Below, piece by piece: positions 24,477-33,836 of a stretch of 64,000 bases of DNA (positions are counted from its first letter, which is position 1; the number at the start of each line of letters is the position of its first letter). The translations under genes were made by a program, and so were the position numbers. Where the stretch lies: positions 930,001-994,000 of the forward strand of contig NZ_JAGGMR010000001.1 in the NCBI RefSeq assembly GCF_017875645.1, given 5' to 3'. The notes beneath the pieces were generated by a model, which did no database searches, was not told the origin of the DNA, and saw only the letters and a list, made by a program, of their open reading frames with translations. This DNA is from Nocardia goodfellowii (lineage in GTDB: Bacteria; Actinomycetota; Actinomycetes; Mycobacteriales; Mycobacteriaceae).

Positions 24477-26186
24477 TCAGGTGGCGAGCAGCTCCCGGCC
24501 CGGGATGGCGTCCAGCAGCCGGCGGGTGTATTCGGTTTGCGGGTTGTCGAATACCTCGGTGGTGGAGGCGGATTCGACGACGCCGCCCTTCTGCATGACC
24601 AGCACGTCGTCGGCGATTTGGCGGACCACGGCCAGGTCATGGGTGACGAACAGGTAGGACAAACCCAGTTCGGCTTGCAGATCGTTGAGCAGGTTCAGGA
24701 TCTGCGCTTGCACCAGTACGTCCAGGGCCGAGACCGCTTCGTCGCAGACCACCACCTCCGGGTTGAGGGCCAGCGCCCGCGCGATGGCGACGCGCTGGCG
24801 CTGTCCGCCGGACAGCTCGTTCGGATAGCGGCGCATCACCGTGGCCGGCAGCGACACCTTGTCCAGCAGGTCACGCACGGTGGCCTCGCGTTCTTTGGCG
24901 TTGCCGATCTTGTGCGTGCGCAGCGGTTCCTCGATGGTCCGGTAGATCGAGTACATCGGATCCAGGGAGCCGTACGGGTCCTGGAAGATCGGTTGCACTC
25001 GACGCCGGAAGGCGAAGGCCTCCTTGGCGTTCAACTTCGCCACCTCGCGACCGTCGAAGGTGACGCTGCCCGAGGTGGGTTCGAGCAGGCCGAGCACCAT
25101 CTGGGTGACGGTCGACTTGCCGGAACCGGATTCGCCCACGATCGCGGTGGTCGTGCCGCGCTTCAGGCGGAACGACACCTTGTCGACGGCGGTGAAGTCC
25201 GTCGACTTCCACGGTGTGCTGCCGCGGATCTTGAACACCTTGGTGAGGTTCTCCGCGATCACCACGTCGTCGCTGACCGTGGCGACGGCCGGATCGTCGG
25301 CCAGCACCTGCTCGGCCACCTGTTCGGCGACCTCGACCGCCTGCTCCCGGATCTCGGCGCGCTTGCGCACCGCCGAAAGCCGTTGCGAGGCAAGCGACGG
25401 CGCGGAGTTGACCAGCTTCTTGGTGTACAGATGCTGCGGGTTGCGCAGAATCTGCAGCGCCGGACCGGACTCCACCACTCGGCCGCGATACATCACCACC
25501 AGATGCTCGGCGCGTTCGGCGGCCAGCCCGAGGTCGTGCGTGATCAGCAGCACCGCGGTGCCGAGTTCGCTGGTCAGTCCGTCGAGATGGTCCAGGATCT
25601 GTCGTTGCACGGTGACGTCGAGCGCGGAGGTCGGCTCGTCGGCGATCAGCAGTTTGGGCCGGCACGACAATCCGATGGCGATGAGCGCGCGCTGGCGCAT
25701 GCCGCCGGAGAACTCGTGCGGGTACTGGTTCATCCGGCGCTCGGCGTCGGACATACCGGCTTCCTCGAGCAGCTCGGCCGCCCGTTTCGCGGCCTCCTTG
25801 CCTTTGGCTATCCCGTTGGCCTCCAAGGTCTCCCGGATCTGGAAACCGATCTTCCAGACCGGATTCAGGTTCGACATGGGGTCCTGCGGCACCAGGCCGA
25901 TACCTCTACCGCGCACCGCCACAATGTCTTTCGACGAGCTCGCGGTGAGGTCCTTGCCGTCGAACATGATCTTCCCGGAGGTGACCTTTCCGCTGCCGGG
26001 CAGCAGATCGATGATCGCGTGCGCGGTCGTCGATTTGCCGGACCCGGACTCGCCGACGATCGCCACCGTCTGCCCCGGATACACCGCCAGGCTCACCCCG
26101 CGCACCGCGGGGATCTGCTTGCCCTCGGAGGTGAAACAGACGTTGAGGTCTTTGATGTCGAGCAGTGGCTCCATCGCCGCGGTCAC
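24477..26186 (-). CDS. dppD: Peptide ABC transporter ATPase, fused DppD-DppF
   Basis: A 569-residue protein with two complete ABC ATPase domains, so one gene supplies both nucleotide-binding sites of the importer. The first half has Walker A G-E-S-G-S-G-K-S-T at 45-53, signature F-S-G-G-M-R-Q-R and Walker B L-L-I-A-D-E-P. The second has Walker A G-E-S-G-S-G-K-S-T again, L-S-G-G-Q-R-Q-R and V-V-V-C-D-E-A. It is the Rv3663c counterpart. Its start overlaps the dppC stop (26183-26186). It works with DppB/DppC and the lipoprotein DppA to import di- and oligopeptides; the mycobacterial system also takes up haem-related ligands. Confidence 0.93.
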   Translation of the reverse strand: MTAAMEPLLDIKDLNVCFTSEGKQIPAVRGVSLAVYPGQTVAIVGESGSGKSTTAHAIIDLLPGSGKVTSGKIMFDGKDLTASSSKDIVAVRGRGIGLVPQDPMSNLNPVWKIGFQIRETLEANGIAKGKEAAKRAAELLEEAGMSDAERRMNQYPHEFSGGMRQRALIAIGLSCRPKLLIADEPTSALDVTVQRQILDHLDGLTSELGTAVLLITHDLGLAAERAEHLVVMYRGRVVESGPALQILRNPQHLYTKKLVNSAPSLASQRLSAVRKRAEIREQAVEVAEQVAEQVLADDPAVATVSDDVVIAENLTKVFKIRGSTPWKSTDFTAVDKVSFRLKRGTTTAIVGESGSGKSTVTQMVLGLLEPTSGSVTFDGREVAKLNAKEAFAFRRRVQPIFQDPYGSLDPMYSIYRTIEEPLRTHKIGNAKEREATVRDLLDKVSLPATVMRRYPNELSGGQRQRVAIARALALNPEVVVCDEAVSALDVLVQAQILNLLNDLQAELGLSYLFVTHDLAVVRQIADDVLVMQKGGVVESASTTEVFDNPQTEYTRRLLDAIPGRELLAT

Positions 26187-27142
26187 CTCTTCCTGGCTTT
26201 CGGATCGAGTGCGTCGCGCACCGCGTCACCGAGCATGATGAAACTCAGCACGGTCAGCGCGAGCGCGGTCGCGGGATAGAACAGAATCGGCGAGGTGCGG
26301 ATGTCGATGCGCGCCTGGGCGATATCGGAACCCCAGGACACGATCGTGCGCGGCAAACCGACACCGAGGAACGACAGCGTCGCCTCGGTGACGATGAAGA
26401 CGCCGAGCCAGATCGTGGTCACCACGATCAAAGGCCCGGCCGCGTTGGGCACCACGTGCCGCAGCAGCGTCCGGAATCGGGAAACACCGAGTGCTTTCGC
26501 CGCCGTCACGTATTCACTGTTCCTGGCTTCGATCACCGCGCTGCGGGCGATACGCGCCGCCTGGGGCCAGGTGAACATCGCCAGGATGGCAATGACGGTG
26601 AAGATCGTCCGCTGGTCGAGCAACTGCATCAGCACGATGGCGGCCAGCATCAGCGGGATGGCGTAGAAGACTTCGCCCACCCGGGACACCACGGAATCGA
26701 GCAGTCCGCCGTAGAACCCGGCCAACGCCCCGAGGGTGCCGCCGATCAGCAGGAACAGCATCGCCGAACCGACCCCAGCCGCCACGGAAGCCCGTGCGCC
26801 GTAGACGGTTCGGGCGTAGATGTCACAGCCCTGTTTGTCGAAGCCGAACGGATGCCCGGAACTGCGCGGCGACATGCTGAAAGCTCCGTCGCAGTACTGC
26901 GGATCCTGGCTGGTGAACAGCGTCGGGAAGAACACCACCACCATGACGAACAGGATCATCAGCATGGCCACGACAAAGATGGGATTGCGCCGCAGCTGTC
27001 GCCACGCGTCGGCCCAGATACTGGTCGGAGCCCCGTTCTCGACGACCTTGTCGGTGGCCAGCACCTCCACCTCGTCGGGCGGCGCGACGTAATACTCCTG
27101 CCCGGGCCGGGCGTCGGCGCTGGGCTTCTCGAGGTCAGGCAT
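26183..27142 (-). CDS. dppC: Peptide ABC transporter permease DppC
   Basis: A 319-residue inner-membrane permease. I start it at ATG 27142, nine codons inside the longest frame, giving the usual acidic N-terminal tail before the first helix near residue 60. The EAA loop region around A-K-A-L-G-V-S-R-F-R-T-L-L-R-H-V-V-P-N-A is intact and contacts the ATPase. Six transmembrane helices are visible. Its start overlaps the dppB stop by 8 bp. It is the Rv3664c counterpart. Confidence 0.92.
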   Translation of the reverse strand: MPDLEKPSADARPGQEYYVAPPDEVEVLATDKVVENGAPTSIWADAWRQLRRNPIFVVAMLMILFVMVVVFFPTLFTSQDPQYCDGAFSMSPRSSGHPFGFDKQGCDIYARTVYGARASVAAGVGSAMLFLLIGGTLGALAGFYGGLLDSVVSRVGEVFYAIPLMLAAIVLMQLLDQRTIFTVIAILAMFTWPQAARIARSAVIEARNSEYVTAAKALGVSRFRTLLRHVVPNAAGPLIVVTTIWLGVFIVTEATLSFLGVGLPRTIVSWGSDIAQARIDIRTSPILFYPATALALTVLSFIMLGDAVRDALDPKARKR

Positions 27143-28061
27143 AGCGGATCCTCGGGTCGAGTGCGGCATAGACGAGGTCGATCAGGAGATTCGAGATCAG
27201 GAAGATCACGATGAGCACCGTGACGAAGGAGACCACCGTGGGCGGCTCACCACGCACCACCGCCTGATACAGCGTGCCGCCGACGCCGGGGATATTGAAG
27301 ATGCCCTCGGTGACGATCGCGCCGCCCATCAGCGCGCCGAGATCGGCGCCCAGGAAGGTGATCACCGGGATCATCGAGTTGCGCAAAATGTGCACGGTGA
27401 TGACGCGTGGACGGCTCAATCCCTTGGCGGTCGCGGTCCGCACGTAGTCGGCGGTCATGTTCTCCGCCACCGAGTTCCGGGTCAGCCGCAGCACATAGGC
27501 GAACGACAGGGACCCGAGCACGAAGGCCGGGACGAGCAGCTCACCGTAACTGGCCTTGCCGGTCACCGTCACCGGCGCGATTCCCCACTTCACACCCAGC
27601 ACGAACTGCGCCAGGAAGCCGACGACGAACACTGGCACCGCGATGATCACCAGGCTGATGACCAGCATGGTGGAGTCGAACAGTTTGCCCTTACGCAGGC
27701 CCGAGATCAGGCCGAAGATGATGCCGAAGATGCCCTCGATGGCGACGGCCATCAGGGCCAGTTTGATCGTGATCGGGAACGCGCGGGCGAGTTCGTCCCG
27801 CACCGGCCGGCCGGAGAAGGCCGTGCCGAAATCGAAGGTGACGATGCCCTTCAGGTAGTACAGGTATTGCATCAGGAAGGGTTTGTCGAGGTTGTAGCGA
27901 GCCCGCAGCGCGGCCTCCACACCCGGTGTCAGTGGTTTCTCACCGGCCAGCGCCTTGATCGGGTCACCCGGGATCAAGAACACCATCGCATAGATCAGCA
28001 ACGTCGCCCCGAGGAAGACGGGGATCATCTGGAGCAGACGCCGCAGGATATACCAAGCCAT
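27135..28061 (-). CDS. dppB: Peptide ABC transporter permease DppB
   Basis: A 308-residue permease with the family start M-A-W-Y-I-L-R-R-L-L-Q-M-I-P at ATG 28061, behind a GGAGGAAAT site. L-I-P-G-D-P near residue 30 and the EAA loop T-A-T-A-K-G-L-S-R-P-R-V-I-T-V-H-I-L-R-N are typical. Six helices are predicted by eye. It is the Rv3665c counterpart, with 69 bp separating it from dppA upstream. Confidence 0.92.
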   Translation of the reverse strand: MAWYILRRLLQMIPVFLGATLLIYAMVFLIPGDPIKALAGEKPLTPGVEAALRARYNLDKPFLMQYLYYLKGIVTFDFGTAFSGRPVRDELARAFPITIKLALMAVAIEGIFGIIFGLISGLRKGKLFDSTMLVISLVIIAVPVFVVGFLAQFVLGVKWGIAPVTVTGKASYGELLVPAFVLGSLSFAYVLRLTRNSVAENMTADYVRTATAKGLSRPRVITVHILRNSMIPVITFLGADLGALMGGAIVTEGIFNIPGVGGTLYQAVVRGEPPTVVSFVTVLIVIFLISNLLIDLVYAALDPRIRYA

Positions 28062-28130
28062 AGCTGTATTTCCTCCGGAAAGGGCTGAGAGCCGCACCCC
28101 CGAGCAGGCGGTGCGGCTCCAGCGCGGCGA

Positions 28131-29732
28131 TTACTTGAGCTCGAGGTTCTCGAAGTCGAACAGGCCGCTCCAGGCGAGCTCGCCCTTGACACGGTCCGAA
28201 ACGCCCGCGGCGGCAATGTAATCCCACAGCGGAATGTCGGCCATGTCCTTGATCATCAGGGCCTGTGCCTCACCGACCAGCTTGTAGGACTCCTCCTCGC
28301 TCGACGCGGCGAGCGCGGCCTTCAGCAACCGGTCGAACTCCGGGTTGTTGTAGTCGACGTTGTTGGTGTCGGAGAAGCTGAAGTACTGCGAGGTGAGGAA
28401 CTGCAGCATGGTCGGGTAGTCGCCCTGCCAGCCGTAGCGGAACGCCTTCCCGATGGTCTTGGCGTTGACCTCGTCACGGATCTGCTTGAAGGTCGGGTAC
28501 GGGGTGGCGACGGCGTCGATGCCGAGGGTGTTCTTGATGCTGTTGATCACGGCCTCGGCCCATTCCTGGTGGCCGCCGTCGGAGTTGTAGGAGAACTGGT
28601 ACTGGCCCGACCACGGGGAGATAGCGTCGGCCTGCGCCCACACCTTCTTGGCCTCATCCGGGTTGTACTTCAGGTTCTCGACGCCGGGCAGGTTGCCGTT
28701 GAAGCCGGGCAGGGTGCTCGCGGTGAAGTCGAGCGCGGGCTTGCGGGTGCCGTGGAAGATCTTGTCGCAGATCTGTTCCCGGTTGATCGCCATCGAGATC
28801 GCCTTGCGGCGCAGCACGCCTTCTTCGCCGCCGAAGTGCGGAACGCTGCTCTGGATGCCGATGTGCTGGTTCTGCGCGGTCGGCTTGCTGATCGCGCGGT
28901 CGCCGAGGTCGTTCTTGTAGGTCGACAGCGCGCTGGCCGGGATGGTGTCGAGCGCGTCCAGGTTTCCGCCCTGCAGATCGGCGTAGGCCGTATCGAAGGA
29001 CTGGTAGTGCACGAACCGCAGGCCGTCGTTCTTGGCCGGGCGGCCGCCCTGGTAATCCGGGTTCTTGTCCAGATCGATCTTGACGTTGTGTTCCCACGTC
29101 TTGAACTTGTAGGGGCCGTTGCCGACCGGCGCCTCACCGAAGGCCTTCATGTCCTTGAACGCGACATCGGGCAGCGGATAGTACGGCGCGTAACCGAGAC
29201 TCAGTTCGAAGTCGATGGAGGGCTGGGTGAGCTCGACGGTGAAGGTCCGGTCGTCGACGACCTTGAGCCCCTTCATGGTCTGGGCCTTCGGCGGCTCGGC
29301 CGATACCTCGTCGAAGCCGGCGATCGAGGCGTAGACGTAGCTCTGTAACTGGGCATTGGTGCCGAGCGCGCCGTAGTTCCAGGCATCGACGAAGTTCTTC
29401 GCCTTCACGACGGTGCCGTCGGTGAACTTCCAGTCCGGCTTGATCGTGATCTTGTAGTTCTGGCGATCGGTCGTCTCGATCTTCTCGGCCATCTCGTTGT
29501 GCGCCTTGCCGTTGGCGTCGTAGTACTTCAGCCCGGCGTAGAGACGGTCGACAACTCGACCACCCATGTTCTCGTTGGTATTCGAAGGCACCAAGGGGTT
29601 CTGCGGCTCACCGCCGTTGACCGTAACGATGCCGGCGTCGGCACTGTCGTCCGACGATGAACAGGCGGTCAACCCGAGGCTTGTGGCCACCAGTGCTGCC
29701 GCGGTCAGCGCGATTGCTCTGTTGAATCTCAA
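28131..29732 (-). CDS. dppA: Peptide-binding lipoprotein DppA
   Basis: A family 5 extracellular solute-binding protein. I choose the TTG at 29732, preceded by GGGAG six bases upstream. It yields L-R-F-N-R-A-I-A-L-T-A-A-A-L and a lipobox L-T-A-C with the lipidated Cys at residue 24, an ideal lipoprotein signal. The ATG at 29819 would add 29 residues and spoil the signal. The 533-residue protein captures peptides outside the membrane and feeds DppB/C. It is the Rv3666c counterpart and heads the dppABCD operon. Confidence 0.92.
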   Translation of the reverse strand: MRFNRAIALTAAALVATSLGLTACSSSDDSADAGIVTVNGGEPQNPLVPSNTNENMGGRVVDRLYAGLKYYDANGKAHNEMAEKIETTDRQNYKITIKPDWKFTDGTVVKAKNFVDAWNYGALGTNAQLQSYVYASIAGFDEVSAEPPKAQTMKGLKVVDDRTFTVELTQPSIDFELSLGYAPYYPLPDVAFKDMKAFGEAPVGNGPYKFKTWEHNVKIDLDKNPDYQGGRPAKNDGLRFVHYQSFDTAYADLQGGNLDALDTIPASALSTYKNDLGDRAISKPTAQNQHIGIQSSVPHFGGEEGVLRRKAISMAINREQICDKIFHGTRKPALDFTASTLPGFNGNLPGVENLKYNPDEAKKVWAQADAISPWSGQYQFSYNSDGGHQEWAEAVINSIKNTLGIDAVATPYPTFKQIRDEVNAKTIGKAFRYGWQGDYPTMLQFLTSQYFSFSDTNNVDYNNPEFDRLLKAALAASSEEESYKLVGEAQALMIKDMADIPLWDYIAAAGVSDRVKGELAWSGLFDFENLELK

Positions 29733-30126
29733 CGCAACTCCCGTTTTCGGTGCGAGGGGAACGGCGGCACACGCACGGTCCAGCACCGACGCACCCCAGC
29801 CGATCCACCCAGGATGCATCGGAGGTTAACCATCCTGGACAGTCCTGTCCCGGGATCGACAAAGGTTCGTTCCACAATTTACAAATCCGGCGGGTTGCCC
29901 GTTACACAGAAAAGATCACGTGAATACGGCCGATCCGCCGGAACAATGCCTCCACCCGAGGCCATCCGAGGTTCGACGGTTCGGCTCATCTCACAGCCGA
30001 ATTTCCCTGGCCGTGATCGTTTGAAACCTGGTGGACACACTCGGCACGGCAGCGGGCCGCGTTGGCTACTGTCGACCTCGGCCGCATCGAATCGTGCGCT
30101 CAGGTTACGTGGAAAGAAGAGAAGAG
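29733..30126. promoter_or_regulatory. Divergent dppA/acs control region
   Basis: This 394-bp gap must contain the promoters of dppA (leftward) and acs (rightward). Just before acs, GAAAGAAGAGAAGAG serves as ribosome binding site. A slightly AT-richer patch at 29868-29895 is a candidate promoter area. I could not fix individual boxes or a convincing CRP site. Confidence 0.5.
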
Positions 30127-32073
30127 ATGACCGAAACCACTGCCGATCATCAGGATTCGTACCCGCCGTCGCCGGAGTTCGCCGCCGCGGCCAATGCGGA
30201 TGCCTCGCTCTACGCGCAGGCCGAAGCCGATCGCGACAAGTTCTGGGCCGCGCAGGCCGACCGGCTGCACTGGCACCAGCGCTGGTCGCAAGTCCTGGAC
30301 TGGACCGACGCCCCCGTGGCGAAGTGGTTCGTCGACGGCAAACTCAACGTCGCCTACAACTGTGTGGACCGGCACGTACTCGCCGGGCACGGCGGCCAAG
30401 TCGCCATCCACTGGGAAGGCGAACCCGGCGATTCCCGCGACCTCACCTACAACGAGTTGCTCGCCGAAGTCTCCCGAACCGCAAACTATCTCACCGAACT
30501 CGGGCTCGAAGCCGGAGACCGCGTCGCGATCTACATGCCGATGATCCCCGAAGCGATCATCGCCATGCTGGCCTGCGCCCGGCTCGGACTGACACACTCG
30601 GTGGTCTTCGCCGGGTTCTCCCCCACCGCGCTACGCCAACGCGTCGACGACGCCGGCGCCAGGCTGATCATCACCACCGACGGCCAATGGCGGCGCGGGA
30701 CCGCGGCCCCCCTGAAAGCCGCCGTGGACGAAGCACTCGGCACTGACCCGACAACCGTCGAACACGTACTCGTGGTGCGCCGCACCGAGATCGAAGTGCC
30801 CTGGACCCAAGGCCGCGACCTGTGGTGGCACGACACCGTCGGCCAAGCCTCCCCCGAACACCAAGCACAACCCTTCGACGCCGAACACCCGCTGTTCATC
30901 CTCTACACCTCCGGCACCACCGGAAAACCCAAAGGCATCCTGCACACCACCGGCGGCTACCTCACCCAAGCCGCCTACACCCACCACAACGTCTTCGACC
31001 ACAAACCAGGACAAGACATCTACTGGTGCACCGCCGACATCGGCTGGGTCACCGGACACACCTACATCGTCTACGGACCACTGGCCAACCGCACCACCCA
31101 AATCGTCTACGAAGGCACCCCCAACCACCCCGACGAACACCGCCACTGGAACATCATCGAAAAATACGGCGTCACCATCTACTACACCGCCCCCACCCTG
31201 GTACGCACCTTCATGAAATGGGGCAAAGAAATCCCCGCCGCCCACAACCTGTCCTCCCTGCGCGTCCTCGGCTCGGTCGGCGAACCCATCAACCCCGAAG
31301 CCTGGCGCTGGTACCGAGAAAACATCGGCGCCAACCGCACCCCCATCGTCGACACCTGGTGGCAAACCGAAACCGGATCCATCATGATCTCCCCACTGCC
31401 CGGCATCACCGCCACCAAACCAGGCGCCGCCATGTCTCCGCTGCCCGGGATCACGGCGAAAGTGGTCGACGAGGAAGGCAAGCCGGTGCAGCTCGGCGAG
31501 ACCGAGGCCAACGGCTACCTGGTGCTGGACCAGCCGTGGCCCTCCATGCTGCGCGGCATCTGGGGCGATATGGACCGCTACCGGTCGACCTATTGGGAGC
31601 GCTACGCCGCTCAGGGCTGGTACTTCGCCGGTGACGGCGCGAAGCTGGATGCCGACGGTGACCTGTGGGTGCTCGGGCGCGTGGACGACGTCATGAACGT
31701 CTCGGGCCACCGCATCTCCACCGCCGAAGTCGAATCAGCACTCGTCGGGCACTCCGGCGTCGCCGAAGCCGCCGTCGTCGGCGCGACCGACGCGACCACC
31801 GGACAGGGCATCGTGGCGTTCGTGATCCTCACGGCCGAGGCCAAGGACACCGGCACCGCGCTGATCGACGAACTGAAGGCGGAGGTCGCACGCGCGATCA
31901 GCCCGATCGCCCGGCCGCGGGAAATCCACGTGGTGCCGGAACTGCCGAAAACCCGCAGCGGCAAGATCATGCGGCGATTGCTGCGGGACGTGGCCGAGGG
32001 ACGCGAACTGGGCGACACCTCCACGCTGGTCGACCCGAACGTCTTCGAGGCGATCCGGGCCAGCCGCGCCTGA
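30127..32073 (+). CDS. acs: Acetyl-CoA synthetase
   Basis: A 648-residue AMP-forming ligase that activates acetate. Motifs are Y-T-S-G-T-T-G-K-P-K-G (P-loop, near residues 260-270), D-I-G-W-V-T-G-H, Y-G-V-T-I-Y-Y-T-A-P-T, W-W-Q-T-E-T-G, and the C-terminal P-K-T-R-S-G-K-I-M-R-R, whose Lys is the acetylation-regulated catalytic residue. The start ATG 30127 has a purine-rich binding site; 32 upstream codons in frame are non-coding. It is the Rv3667 counterpart, divergent from dpp. Codon choice is odd: from the 5' part to about 31437 the gene strongly prefers AAA, GAA, CAA and CCC, then switches to the G-ending codons used by its neighbours. Confidence 0.95.
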   Translation: MTETTADHQDSYPPSPEFAAAANADASLYAQAEADRDKFWAAQADRLHWHQRWSQVLDWTDAPVAKWFVDGKLNVAYNCVDRHVLAGHGGQVAIHWEGEPGDSRDLTYNELLAEVSRTANYLTELGLEAGDRVAIYMPMIPEAIIAMLACARLGLTHSVVFAGFSPTALRQRVDDAGARLIITTDGQWRRGTAAPLKAAVDEALGTDPTTVEHVLVVRRTEIEVPWTQGRDLWWHDTVGQASPEHQAQPFDAEHPLFILYTSGTTGKPKGILHTTGGYLTQAAYTHHNVFDHKPGQDIYWCTADIGWVTGHTYIVYGPLANRTTQIVYEGTPNHPDEHRHWNIIEKYGVTIYYTAPTLVRTFMKWGKEIPAAHNLSSLRVLGSVGEPINPEAWRWYRENIGANRTPIVDTWWQTETGSIMISPLPGITATKPGAAMSPLPGITAKVVDEEGKPVQLGETEANGYLVLDQPWPSMLRGIWGDMDRYRSTYWERYAAQGWYFAGDGAKLDADGDLWVLGRVDDVMNVSGHRISTAEVESALVGHSGVAEAAVVGATDATTGQGIVAFVILTAEAKDTGTALIDELKAEVARAISPIARPREIHVVPELPKTRSGKIMRRLLRDVAEGRELGDTSTLVDPNVFEAIRASRA

Positions 32074-32099
32074 GCTTCCGAACGCTGGAGGGCGAGCGC

Positions 32100-32345
32100 G
32101 ATCCTGAGTGCGCCGAGCCATGCGGTTCGCGAATCCGACGCCCTGAGCGCACAAGTCGACCAGCGCTCAGCGGGCGGCGCACAACGGACGGCGCACGGAC
32201 CAGCGCGCACAACGGACCGGCACACAAACGGACCAGCGCTCAGCGGGCTGGCGCTGAGTGGGCTGGCGCACAGCGGACCGGCGCTCAGCGGCGCGCACCA
32301 GCGACCCGGCGCACGAGCGGCATGACGGCACGGGCAGCAAGTACG
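32100..32345. repeat. Roughly 10-bp degenerate repeats in the acs 3' UTR
   Basis: Between the acs stop and its terminator, short units such as GGCGCACAAC, GGACCAGCGC, AACGGACCGG and TCAGCGGGCT recur with a period near 10 bp. The core (A)ACGGACCG or AGCGGACCG is the same as in the 24-bp array after dppD. Copies are diverged and the phase slips, so the limits are approximate. Confidence 0.6.
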
Positions 32346-32427
32346 CATCGGCGGCAAGACCGCGTGGAGGGCAGGGCCGCACTGGGGGCAGGTACGCACG
32401 CTCGGCGAGGGCGTACCTGGGAAGCGG

Positions 32428-32468
32428 CGGACCGGGCCGGTGGCCGTCAAGATCACCGGCCCGGTCCG
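32428..32468 (+). terminator. acs terminator
   Basis: A perfect 15-bp stem (32428-32442 with 32454-32468) around an 11-base loop is followed by TTAGG. It lies 355 bp past the acs stop, after the short-repeat stretch and before the nhaA promoter region. Confidence 0.75.
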
Positions 32469-32582
32469 TTAGGATTGCGTAAGGTGTGCCGGGAAGTCTG
32501 GTCGGCGTGCGGTCGAGTTGCCCGCTGGTGGATCACAGGGTGGTGAGTCCGCGGTTTTGCCCACCCCGCCGAAAGGTTTCTC

Positions 32583-33836
32583 GTGATCAAGCAAGTGCGT
32601 TCCGAGTTGACTCGATATCTACGGACCGAGACTGTCGGCGGCGCACTCCTTCTCGTCGCGGCTGCGGTCGCCTTGCTCTGGGTTAACTCCCCCTGGGGCG
32701 CGAGTTACACCTCCATCTCCGAGACAGTGCTGCCGATCGAGCCGCTGCACCTGGAACTCTCCGTAGCCGACTGGACCAAAGACGGTCTGCTGGCCATCTT
32801 CTTCTTCGTGGCGGGCCTCGAGGTCAAACGCGAGCTGGTGGTGGGCGAGCTCGCGGACAAACGCCGTGCCGCCCTGCCGATCATCGCCGCGGCCGGCGGT
32901 GTGGTCATGCCCGCGCTGATCGCGCTGAGCATCGGCTGGGGCATGCCGGGTATGGACAAGGGGTGGGCCATTCCGGTGGCCACCGATATCGCGTTCGCCC
33001 TGGCCGTACTCGCCATGACCGGGTCGCGGGTGCCGACGAGTGCGCGGGTGTTCCTGCTCAGCCTCGCGGTGGTCGACGATCTGCTGGCCATCATCCTGAT
33101 CGCGGTGCTGTTCACGGCCACGGTGTCGGTGCTGTGGCTACTCGCCGCCGCGGCGGCCTGCGCGGGCTGGTGGCTGGCGCAGCACAAGCGGCTGCGCACC
33201 CCGTTCGTCTATGTTCCGTTGGCGCTGGTGTGCTGGTACGCGCTGCACGAGGCCGGTATCCATCCGACGCTGGCCGGTGTCGCGCTGGGCCTGCTGACCA
33301 GGGTGCGACCGGACACCGGGGAAGACGAAGCGCCCGCGACCCGCCTCGAACACCTGATACAGCCCATCTCCGCCGGGGTGTGCGTGCCGCTGTTCGCGCT
33401 GTTCGCCTCTGGTGTTCCGCTGGACGGCGCGGTGTTCGGGCAGATGTTCACCGACCGCCTCGCGCTGGCCATCATTCTCGGCCTGCTGTTCGGGAAGATC
33501 ATCGGAATCTTCGGAATCAGCTGGGTGGCAATCCGGTTCGGGATCGCCAAACGACCACAAGATCTGGAATATCGCGACATGTTCGCCCTGTCGGTGCTCG
33601 GCGCGATCGGATTCACCGTTAGCCTGCTTGTGGCAGAGCTCGCGCTCGATGGCAGCTCCGTCGAATTGGCGAAGGCGGCGGTGTTGGTCACCTCAATGGC
33701 GGCATCGCTCGCCGGTTCGGCGCTACTGTTGCGACGTGGGCGTGTCCATCAGGCGCGGCGCGACGCAGAAAGCACACACCGCAGGCTGGGCCGGGCTGTG
33801 GGATCTCGAGACATGGAAGAAGGGTCGACGAAGTGA
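32583..33836 (+). CDS. nhaA: Na+/H+ antiporter NhaA
   Basis: A 417-residue inner-membrane antiporter exchanging internal sodium for protons. The ion-binding aspartates are in place: Asp135 in A-T-D-I-A-F-A-L and Asp165-Asp166 in A-V-V-D-D-L-L-A-I. About eleven to twelve hydrophobic helices are evident, and the C-terminus is a basic cytoplasmic tail. The start is GTG 32583 behind GAAAGG. Its stop overlaps the start of the next gene (GTGA), so the two form an operon. No nhaA is known to me at this place in M. tuberculosis, so this is a Nocardia-type insertion in the conserved block. Confidence 0.93.
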   Translation: MIKQVRSELTRYLRTETVGGALLLVAAAVALLWVNSPWGASYTSISETVLPIEPLHLELSVADWTKDGLLAIFFFVAGLEVKRELVVGELADKRRAALPIIAAAGGVVMPALIALSIGWGMPGMDKGWAIPVATDIAFALAVLAMTGSRVPTSARVFLLSLAVVDDLLAIILIAVLFTATVSVLWLLAAAAACAGWWLAQHKRLRTPFVYVPLALVCWYALHEAGIHPTLAGVALGLLTRVRPDTGEDEAPATRLEHLIQPISAGVCVPLFALFASGVPLDGAVFGQMFTDRLALAIILGLLFGKIIGIFGISWVAIRFGIAKRPQDLEYRDMFALSVLGAIGFTVSLLVAELALDGSSVELAKAAVLVTSMAASLAGSALLLRRGRVHQARRDAESTHRRLGRAVGSRDMEEGSTK

